Source: Leptobrachium leishanense (taxonomy: Eukaryota > Chordata > Amphibia > Anura > Megophryidae). From it: DNA of 64,000 bases. The notes beneath the pieces are model-generated. The model was given only the letters and a program-made list of their open reading frames with translations, made no database searches and was not told the DNA's origin. The DNA lies in contig CM019069.1 of NCBI GenBank assembly GCA_009667805.1, positions 58,335,422 to 58,399,421 of the forward strand, in the 5' to 3' direction. This document shows, one piece after another, positions 47,828 to 56,478 of this stretch. A program made the translations under genes and the position numbers. The first letter of the stretch is position 1. Every line of letters begins with the position of its first letter.

Positions 47828-48010
47828 CAGTGTTTCTAAACTCTGGTCCTTGAGTACCTCTAACAGGCCAGATTTTAAGGATTACCTTGGGAATTGCAGA
47901 CTGAATCCTGCAATCACTGAGCAGCAAATCATATCACCTGTGCTGTGCTTCAGATATCTGGCAAACCTGGCCTATTAGGGATACTTTAGGATAGGAGTTG
48001 AGAAACACTG
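47828..48010. mobile_element. hAT-like MITE, tandem copy 1
   Basis: CAGTGTTTCTAAACTCTGG on the left faces GGAGTTGAGAAACACTG on the right. Flanks are CTTTAGAC (47820-47827) and CTGTAGAC (48011-48018). The same family as 34388, 45054 and 52827. Confidence 0.88.
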
Positions 48011-48018
48011 CTGTAGAC

Positions 48019-48196
48019 CAGTATTTCTCAACTCTGGTCTTCAAGATTCACTAACAGGCCAGTATTTCAAGATTACCTTGAGGAAACTCAGACTAAAAAC
48101 TGCAATCAGTGAGCAGCAAATCATATCACCTGTGCTTCAAGTAACTGACAAACCTGGCCTGTCAGCGGGTCCTGAGGACAAGTTTGGGAAATACTG
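48019..48196. mobile_element. hAT-like MITE, tandem copy 2
   Basis: CAGTATTTCTCAACTCTGG faces AGTTTGGGAAATACTG. Flanks are CTGTAGAC (48011-48018) and GTGTAGAC (48197-48204). The left flank is the right flank of copy 1. Confidence 0.88.
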
Positions 48197-48204
48197 GTGT
48201 AGAC

Positions 48205-48585
48205 TCGATTATAAACGAGGATAAAAACAGTTTACATGAGCATTTTATGTGACCCCACATAAAATGAAGGGATTGGAGAGGGCCCAGAGACCTTTCTGTC
48301 CAATAGGGTGCACACAACATTCATAAAAACCGCCATTGAACCAGTCAGTTTGTATATACACCAATGTATCTATTAATCTCTATATGTATCAAATCTGAGC
48401 AGCAAATGCATTATTTGTCATCTTTAAACCTTTTGAAAAGGTCCACTTTGAAAAGAGAATTTGTAGATGCAAACTTAATTTTAATTTGTAGTGTTTAAAC
48501 AAGGACTTTCTCAGCTTACATCCATATTCCATAATGTAGTATATGCCGCTGCCCCGCAAACGCACCTTCATAGACTTACTACATT
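48205..48585. other. Unassigned intronic sequence
   Basis: Nothing recognised. Confidence 0.5.
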
Positions 48586-48588
48586 TTA

Positions 48589-49015
48589 GGCTGGGGTCAG
48601 ACCAGCGCACTTTAAACGTGCGTTCTGGCGCACTTAATTACGGCCGCAGTAGCAGCAAATGATGGGCAATGACGGCCAATATACGAAGTACGGCTGCACA
48701 AAAGTCCGGCCGTGCAACGCAAGTGGAATTTGAACACATTATTTCGGGAATGCAGAACTGCTAGTACTGACGTACAGAGTGCGCTGCGTCCGCTAGCGGC
48801 GTGTGTGCGTGATTAGGAGACGTCAGACGCTGCTCATGTCCGTCCAACATAACGTCCAGACACCCAGAGTTTCCTGATTTGGATCCGTAAAAAATCACGC
48901 ACAAAAATTGCGCATCGTATGACCGTTTTCGCGCATTCTGTGAGAAAATACGTCAATGCATTCGGACGCACTTTTTGACGTTCGCGTGTAAAAATGCTTT
49001 GGTTTGACCCTAGCC
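48589..49015 (-). mobile_element. Harbinger-like MITE, family A, 427 bp
   Basis: Begins GGCTGGGGTCAGACCAGCGC and ends TTGACCCTAGCC, with TTA on both sides (48586-48588 and 49016-49018). Inverted relative to the copies at 756, 51379 and 59597. Confidence 0.88.
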
Positions 49016-49067
49016 TTATAACTCATTCTGCCGCTTTGTGCTACAATGTAACTACATGACCATCAAT

Positions 49068-49622
49068 GTGACATGTTAAAAGAGCTAAACTGGCCGTCGC
49101 TGGATTCCAGATGCACCCTTCACCTTTCCAACCTGGTGTTTAAGATCTTTTCTGGGAAGCTACCACCCTACCTGAATAGACTGCTTCCCCAGCGGTTGCC
49201 TCATCCTATAACCTCCGATCCAGGACCAGCACCTTACTTGCAATACCACAATACAAAAAGAAAGTGTCTCGATCCTCATTTTTCCTACAGAGCACCGCAA
49301 TTATGGAATAACCTCCCAGACGCCATCAAATCTTCCCATAGTCTAAAGTCCCTTAAGAGATCTCTATTAACATACCTCAATAAGGAATGCACCTGTAAAC
49401 ATGTAACATCGTGAATATAGGTCTTACACATTTACATATTCATTTTCTGTTAATCTGTATATTTGTGTTTTGTTTTTAATATCTTGCATTTTATTACAGT
49501 CGGTACAGAAATACAAAGTAACATTTCAATGTTCTTGAACCCAGGACATACTTGGAAGAAAAAAAAAAAAAAAAGAAGAGAAATCTCAATGTATCCTTCC
49601 TTGTAAAATCCTTTATAAATAA
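49068..49622 (+). mobile_element. L2/CR1-clade LINE, 3' end with shared SINE tail
   Basis: An open frame of about 113 residues (49073-49414) gives the end of a LINE ORF2: LNWPSLDSRCTLHLSNLVFK, LPPYLNRLLPQ, SYRAPQLWNNLPDAIKSS and LKSLKRSLLTYLN. About 200 bp of 3' untranslated sequence follows. It ends CCCAGGACATACTTGG, an A-rich run, GAGAAATCTCAATGTATCC and GTAAAATCCTTTATAAAT, which is the tail found in the tRNA-derived SINE. Either the LINE and SINE share their 3' end, or a truncated SINE landed here. Confidence 0.78.
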
Positions 49623-49625
49623 TTG

Positions 49626-51160
49626 ATTTTTGAAAGTTACTCATATTTATAAAACACACATTCTTCGCACTCTTGATCTAAAAAGGTATTCAGATTACTT
49701 ATCACCTAAATCCCTGCTTTTGGCGTTTGTTGTTTTGGGCCTCACACGACGCAAAAGCAGACATCAAAGCTGTTAAGTAATGCTAATGCATTTGGGTCAG
49801 CGGGAGAAGTCCGCAGACTCTTAAAAGAAGATTAACTTGCGGAAAAAGAAAAAAAAAAAAAAACGGAGGAAATACATTATTATAAATTAGGAAAATGTTG
49901 ATTTTAACTAGAATTGATTTATGTTCAAAACCGGCAGACTGTCAAACTCCGCCCCCTCCAGATGTTTCTGAACTACAACTCCCATGATTCCCTGGCCATC
50001 TATTGCATTGAGCAGATTCAAGGAATTGTAGGCATCAACATCTGGGGGCTGTGAGTTTGACAGCTTGGGGCTAGAATATTATTTCTTTATACTGAAGTTG
50101 AAGAGACAAAGAAAACACCAACAGAAAAAATGTGCCTTAAATGTTTTTTTTTTTTTTTGGTGATAGGGACTTTAGCTTGGACATAAAAAAATATAAAAAA
50201 AAAAATCCCAGGGGATCAAAGTGTTGGACATTTTAACGTCAAAGAATCTATTGTGACAAGATCAAGTTGCTGTGGTTTATGTCATTCAACCTGCGAGCCC
50301 TCTGGGAATAAGGAGTAGCATTGATAAACAAAACTTGTTCGAGGCCAAATTGTTTTGCCACATTAAAGACATAAAAAGTTAGCAGAAAGTATTGCAGAAA
50401 AAGAGCACATAATCCACAAACAAGTCAGAAGGGCGGGGTGTTTGATTTCCGCAAAAAGTACCTGAAAATCACTCCAACCGTTAATGCAGAAGTGTACATA
50501 ACCTTCCAAAATTATATTATAAATAGGTTTTCTCAAAAGGGGGCGCACTCCGAGAATCTTGGCATAACAACATAACCTTTATTAGGTCAGTAAAAGATTG
50601 TTGACTTATAAAAGGGGTTATTTAAAGAGCACCAAATTGACCACCGAGCGTGGACTTTCCCTGTACGGTGCAATTTCCTGGCCATTCGCCAAATATTGGT
50701 GAATTGGCAGCAAAATGCGGCAACCTTCGGCGGCAGTGAAATTCCCCATAGAGAAATAATGGTTAATCTAGTCAGAGAACACCTAACAGCACCAAAAAGT
50801 TGTCGAAATGCCCAAATTTTCAGTGGTTTCATGCGACAGGTTTAAGAAGGTGAATACCATAGGTTTCAATGTAAAAAAATAAATAAAATATTTATTCAAC
50901 AATTTATGCTTTTCATTTGCAGCAAAGAGTCATTTTTGGGCATTTTTCTACAAAATCTTTGATTAATTTTTTTCTCTTTAACATTGTGTTTTGTTTTATT
51001 CTGTAACAGACCTTTTTATTGTTATTCATAGGACCTTATATATTATTTCCAGGCATTTTTATGCACTATTTCTTTTTTTAAAAACTCCTTTTGAAAGTTG
51101 CTTTTTTGTTTTACCCCTGATCAGATGCATTCAGCAGATTGTCTTATCGATTCGGCAGTT
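49626..51160. other. Unassigned intron with one short MITE
   Basis: Contains the MITE at 49935-50068; nothing else recognised. Confidence 0.5.
49935..50068. mobile_element. Short MITE with ACTGTCAAACTC ends
   Basis: CAGACTGTCAAACTCCGCC faces GAGTTTGACAGCTTGG. The core GAACTACAACTCCCATGATT ... GGAATTGTAGGC is shared with 21393-21531. Confidence 0.75.
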
Positions 51161-51231
51161 TTAGGCTAGGGTCGGATGAGCGCATTCTGTGCGCAACGGA
51201 TATACTTTCTGACTGACAAGGTAGTGGCCAC

Positions 51232-51867
51232 TGTGGTGTAGTTGTGCTGGCTGCCAATGGGGGGAGTTGGGTGTTTCTTTCAGCGGTTGGCGGTTGACAG
51301 TTAGTCATCCATTTTGTCTGCCAGTTGAGGCTGACTAGTGACGCAGCCAGTTGCTGTTCTAGGAGACCTGTGTGCTTAGGCTAGAGTCAGATGAACGCAT
51401 TTTTCACGTTGTCCGTGAAAAAGTGCGTTCGAACGAATGGACGTATTTTTTCACGGAATACGCGATAGCGGTCATACGATGCGCATTTTCGTCTGTGATT
51501 TCGTACGGATCATCAATAAAACCCTTTTTGCGTCTGGACGTTATGTTGGCCGGACGTGTGCAGCGTCTGACGTCTCCCAATCACGCAAACACGCCGCTAT
51601 GCGGCCGCAGCGCACTCTGTACGTCAGTAGTAGCGGTTTGACGTTCTCGAAAAAATGCGTTAGTTTGCCACTTGCGTTGCACGGACAAACTTTCGTGCGG
51701 CCGTTCGTCGTATGTTCCCCGGCATTGGACGTCATTTGCTGCTAGCACGGCCGTGATTTCGTGCGGCTAAATGCACGTTAAAACTGCTTTCGTCTGACCT
51801 TAGCCTTAGTTGTTAATAAACCTATTAATGACAACCCAAGATGTCTCGTATTATCCAGAACACTACA
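51232..51867 (+). mobile_element. Short solo LTR, itself split by a MITE
   Basis: Starts TGTGGTGTAG and ends GAACACTACA. GCCAC flanks both sides (51227-51231 and 51868-51872), a perfect 5-bp duplication. AATAAA is at 51815-51820. Removing the MITE at 51379-51805 and one TTA leaves only about 206 bp, very short for a vertebrate LTR. No related copy is seen in the window. Confidence 0.8.
51379..51805 (+). mobile_element. Harbinger-like MITE, family A, 427 bp
   Basis: Begins GGCTAGAGTCAGATGAACGC and ends GTCTGACCTTAGCC, with TTA on both sides (51376-51378 and 51806-51808). Inserted in the short LTR, so it is the youngest of three nested elements. Confidence 0.9.
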
Positions 51868-51950
51868 GCCACACAGTCCGTTTTTGTGACAGACGTTTTC
51901 TTTGACTGATTTGGAAGAGAAAATAAATTAATATGAAAATCATTTTGTCG

Positions 51951-52129
51951 GTCAAAAATGCTGGAGGTCAAAAATGCTGGAGGTCAAAAATGCTGGAGGT
52001 CAAAAATGCTGGAGGTCAAAAATGCTGGACGTCAAAAATGCTGGACGTCAAAAATGCTGGACGTCAAAAATGCTGGACGTCAAAAATGCTGGACGTCAAA
52101 AATGCTGGACGTCAAAAATGCTGGACGTC
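51951..52129 (+). repeat. 16-bp minisatellite inside family B MITE, 11 copies
   Basis: The unit GTCAAAAATGCTGGAG/C occurs four times with final G, then seven times with final C. The same word occurs once in the family B copy at 60439-60887. The array therefore arose within this copy. Confidence 0.93.
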
Positions 52130-52380
52130 AGACTTCGTTCCATCCCTCACACACAAAGCTATGGGGACGTTGCGGACGCAGCGCACTCTGTGCGTACGTT
52201 GTAGCGGATTTACTTTCTTGCCTAACCTGCGTCCGTTTGCCGCGTCCGTTATGCGCCCGCAGTGCCGTGCGGACATACTTTGTGTGTGGGGCTCCATTGG
52301 TCATAATTATATGCTATAACGGACGTACAAATGTGCGGCAACACGGACGTGATCAGTGCGCTCGTCTGACCCGAGCCTTA

Positions 52381-53666
52381 GGATGCAGAGGTTTGTCAAA
52401 AAAAAATTGATTTTTCAGAGGTCTGCGGCGGTGTTTGGAGCACTTCAGGGACCCTTCTGTGAATGCTGAATTCACCTCAGGGTTGGCGTATTAAGGGTGC
52501 CGACGAAAAGCGCACGGAAATTTCGTTGCTCACTAAATAACCCCTTTTTAAGCTAGTTCTTCTCTTCTTGGAACCTGTAGGTTTGGCCAGTGTAGCACCG
52601 GATCATAATACTTGATCATAGTCAGCAAGTGCAGGACTGGAGGGGAATTGAAAATATGTGTATCCTGCTTGCCAGTTGCATAGCAATCATTTAAAATATT
52701 CATGGACATCAATTCACTGGTCAAGGACATGAAAAGTTTGGAGAAATCCAGAGCACAAGCATCAGACCTTTACTTAAACCATGAGGTGTTCCAGATCATG
52801 GTGGAGTCATTAATATTTTTTTAATGCAGTGGTTCCTAACGCTTGTCCTTGGGACCCTCAACCAGGCCGGATTTCACATTGGGGAAATGCAGACTGAATC
52901 CTGCAATCGCTGAGCAGCAAATCATATCACCTGTGCTGTGCTTCAGAAATCTGGCAAGCCTGGCGTGTTGAGGGTACTTGAGGAATACAGTTTGGCATCA
53001 CTGGGAGAATTTTTATTTTTAAATTATATTAATTTAAAATTAAACAGTCTTTGTATATTGGAGTGTGTTCCTGGGAATCTTCAGAAAACACTGCTACTGT
53101 AGGGACCTCCTTGTCAAGAACGTAAGTGTCTATGCCGGTGCTTTATAAACAATTACAATAATGAGGATTTTATGATCTGTAGGCTCCGGCATGTGTTACA
53201 ACAAAACATTTATGAAAGTTAATGGATCAATATTTACAGCATCATTCAATCAAAAGAGCAGCAGTGAGCGGTTTAACACTTCAATACATTGCAACAGATT
53301 AAGATTTATTTTTTTCTGCCAACATTTTTATAAAAAGGTTTAGAATTAAAAATACAATTAAGAAACAAAAACACAAGTGCACCTCAAGATCACGTCACCT
53401 AGCTGTAAATTATCAGTGCTGGTATGCACTGTACATAAAATTCTTACCAAGTTTACAAAGAACATCCAAAAGTTTAATTTGCAGGTTCCTACCCAGAATG
53501 CCTGGCTGCAATGGTGTCGTGGAAAATTGCTTAGACACCTTATCTGGGGGTGAGCGAGTCCGCTAAATTGATGATCATTAACAGCAATAATAAGAGAAGC
53601 TATTCATCATGAAGAATTTATTCTAATTCATAACACATTCAGAAGACAAGAGGAAAAAAGTCCTTT
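52381..53666. other. Unassigned intron with one MITE
   Basis: Contains the MITE at 52827-53003; no gene found. Confidence 0.5.
52827..53003. mobile_element. hAT-like MITE (CAGTGTTTC family)
   Basis: The left CAGTGGTTCCTAACGCTTG faces the right CAGTTTGGCATCACTG. The core GCAGACTGAATCCTGCAATC is shared with other members. Flanks are too diverged for a sure duplication. Confidence 0.72.
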
Positions 53667-53669
53667 TAA

Positions 53670-54544
53670 GGCTCGGGTCAGACGAGCGCACTGATCACGT
53701 CCGTGTTGTCGCACATTTGTATGTCCGTTTAAAGCATATAATTATGACCAATGGAGCCCCACGCACAAAGCTCGTCCGCACCGAACTGTGGACGCATAAC
53801 GGACGCGGCGAAGGGACGCAGGTTAGGCAAGAACGTAAAAACTGCTAGAACAGACGTGTGGAGTGCACCACGTGCGCATCGCTTTGTGTGCGAGTGATGG
53901 AACGTAGTCAGAGGGGACTATTCATGGGAAAAACAAAGGAACCTCCACAAGCGAGGTAAACAATCACCCCACCCCAAAGTAACAGTTCACTCCGGGTATG
54001 GACACTCCCACATAGGATTAAACCTGATAAATATTAAAGAAACAAGAAAAGAGGGATAAACCCTCAAAGGGACAAGGAGTGCTAACTTAAAACATAACTT
54101 TTATTAATTACAATATATCACACAGTTAAACCGACAAAATTAAAAAACATAAACACAAACTCGATGAGACACAGCGCGGTGAGGAGCATATATAATTGCC
54201 AATTGGCAGCCCTAGGAAACAGATTGGTAGATATATATTTACCACAAACGGATTACCAAATATACGATTGAATATCGAAGCTTAAATTGGCAATGACTAC
54301 ATACTACATTTAGAGTTAGAGTGCAGTATTAGACAAAGTCTAACGTAGTCAGAGGGACTGCATTTTTGACGTCCAGCATTTTTGATGGACAAATTGGTTT
54401 TTCATATTAATTTATTTTCCCTTCTACATCAGTCAAAAAAAACATCAGTCACAAAAACGGAACGTGTGGCCACTACCTTGTCGTCAGTCAGAAAGTACGT
54501 CCATTGTGCACAGACACACAGAATGCGTTCATCTGACCCTAGCC
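53670..54544 (-). mobile_element. Harbinger-like MITE, family B, inverted and split
   Basis: Begins GGCTCGGGTCAGACGAGCGC and ends GTTCATCTGACCCTAGCC. The order of motifs is the reverse of 51164-52377. A 426-bp segment (53916-54341) with a long target duplication interrupts it. Flanks TAA and TCA are not a clean pair. Confidence 0.83.
53916..54341. mobile_element. Unclassified insertion with 15-bp duplication
   Basis: AACGTAGTCAGAGGG occurs at 53901-53915 and again at 54342-54356, directly bounding 426 bp that is absent from the other family B copies. The long duplication points to target-primed reverse transcription. There is no poly-A end. A segment AAAACATAACTTTTATTAAT suggests a Penelope-like or other retroelement end, but the family is not identified. 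Confidence 0.75.
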
Positions 54545-55335
54545 TCAAAAGGGAAAATGAACACCTAACGAAAACAAAGATAAATAAAAATCAAAATGAC
54601 ACGATATCACTATCTACCAAAACTATGTAGTCTCCAAAAGACTAAAAAAATTGCAAGACATTTCATGGCATAAAATATGTGTAAAAGTAAAATATATTTC
54701 TTTAAACCACCCAAAGGCCCTATTCCAACCATGCCAGTATACACACCTTCTCAAGCCACTATCGGGCCGAGTCACGTACTTTGCTTGCAAGTCTGTTGTT
54801 GCCTCATGTCACAGTAACTTATCAGCTCTTCTACTTTGTATATCGGACCTATTCATTTGTGGCTGACATGAGGAGAAAACATGAATTCTGAATTTAATCA
54901 AAGGAGTCATGTTGGAATATCTCATTCTTCACATGATAACCACAAACTAACAGATATTCCAATGTAGCTCAATCCAGAGGTCATGTTTTTAAGTAATATG
55001 CTTTTAATTATATTACACACACACGTAACATAACAGTATAAGAAGTAATCCTCGAATTTGTGCAACTGCAAAAAGGAGGATTAGTGGGTGTCCTTTTAAC
55101 TTTACCAGGTTTGAAAGCGTGCATCATGTGACTCCAAAAAACGCTGAGTGTTACTCGACTGAAAAATGTATTTTTAAAACACTGGGTCTAGAACTACAGT
55201 AGTAAGGGGTTTGCTTTTGTTCATCCATTTAAGAAAATTTGAAGAATGATCTGCTAAAACTGAATAAGAGAATGATCGTCTCTAGGATACCAAACGCGAC
55301 AACGTATTGATAAAAGCCAGCCCTTACCCAAAGGG
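54545..55335. other. Unassigned intronic sequence
   Basis: Nothing recognised. Confidence 0.5.
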
Positions 55336-55639
55336 CTCACAACTAGGGATGAGCTGTTCGGTTCGGAGATTGATTCGAACATTGGCCGTTGGAAAGTTTG
55401 CGAACTTCGAACTTTTCCGCGTGTTCGCCACATGTTCGCCCACAATGCACTTTTCCACTGGCCTGAAGCTTATAATTGGCTACAGCCTTGCACCTGACCA
55501 CGGGTCAGGTGCAAGACTATGGGCAAATTTAGCCCAATCATGGGCTCACAGAGCTAAGTCCTGCAGCACACTATATAAGGCTTCACACAGCCTTCAGCAT
55601 GTGTTTTTTGAGAGGAGATTGTTCGGTTAGTGTGTGTTC

Positions 55640-56230
55640 TCACTGCCAGTCTGCCACCAGCTATTGGGGGAGGGGGGGGGTCTCATTTCTCAAAAATACA
55701 TGGGAATTGTTGTAATCTGTGTGTTTTCACTGCCACCAACTATTTTGAGGGTCAGTCATTTCTACAAAATATCTGGGAATTGTTCTAATCTTTGTGTTCT
55801 CACTGCCAGCAGCAATTGTGGGGGTCTCATTTCTACAAAATATCTGGGAATTGTTTAGAAGGGGGTCTCATTTCTACAAAATATCTGGGAATTGTTGTAA
55901 TCTGTGTGTTCTCACTGCCACCCATCAGGGGGTCTCACTGATTTATAGGAGGTTTCTGGGAAGTGTAATGTGTCTTCTCACTGCTAGCTATCAGGGGGTC
56001 CCACATACAATTCGAAGAAATCTGCTAGAAGTAATCTGTGTCTTGTTACTGTTGCCAGCTATCAGGGGGGTCTCACTGACTTATAGGTAGTTTCTGGGAA
56101 TTGTAATTTGTGTCTGGTCACTGCCACCCATCAGGGGGTCTCACAGATTTATAGGAGGTTTCTGGGAATTTTAATCTGTGTCTTGTCACTGGCTGCCAGC
56201 TATCTGGCTGCCAGAGTTCTGGAAATCTTT
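55640..56230 (+). repeat. Degenerate tandem repeat upstream of hAT transposase
   Basis: About eight units of 60-80 bp share GGGGTCTCA, TTCTACAAAATATCTGGGAA or a TTATAGGAGGTTTCTGGGAA variant, TTGTAATCTGTGT and TCACTGCCA. They lie between the left terminal repeat and the gene, where hAT elements often carry sub-terminal transposase-binding repeats. That role is inference. Confidence 0.75.
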
Positions 56231-56478
56231 ATACCAGAGTTGAATCAGAGTTCTGTATATCTTTAATCTATAAATTACTCTCCAACCATGTCAGAATGAC
56301 CAAAAAGGACAGGCAGACGCTCCCAGACACAGATAAGAGGGCAAGCAGCCTCTGTGACGGGAGGCTGTGCCTCTGGTCATCGTGGACGTGGTGCATCCTC
56401 TGCAGGAGTATGCTTGTCCTTTCTAACTGGTGCTGGCCGTCTTAAGCAGCAGCAGCAACATACAGAGGATTTGCAGGA

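Larger units (their letters stand above)
51164..52377 (+). mobile_element. Harbinger-like MITE, family B, with nested insertions
   Basis: Begins GGCTAGGGTCGGATGAGCGC and ends CTCGTCTGACCCGAGCC, between TTA at 51161-51163 and TTA at 52378-52380. A solo LTR (51232-51867) interrupts it. The family B core (CACAGTCCGTTTTT, GTCAAAAATGCTGG, CTCACACACAAAGCTATG, CTTGCCTAACCTGCG) resumes after it and matches 60439-60887. Confidence 0.88.

Noticed and set aside
51933..52410. Open frames with KNAG/QKCW repeated peptides
   Set aside because: They are the 16-bp minisatellite read in three phases, inside a MITE.
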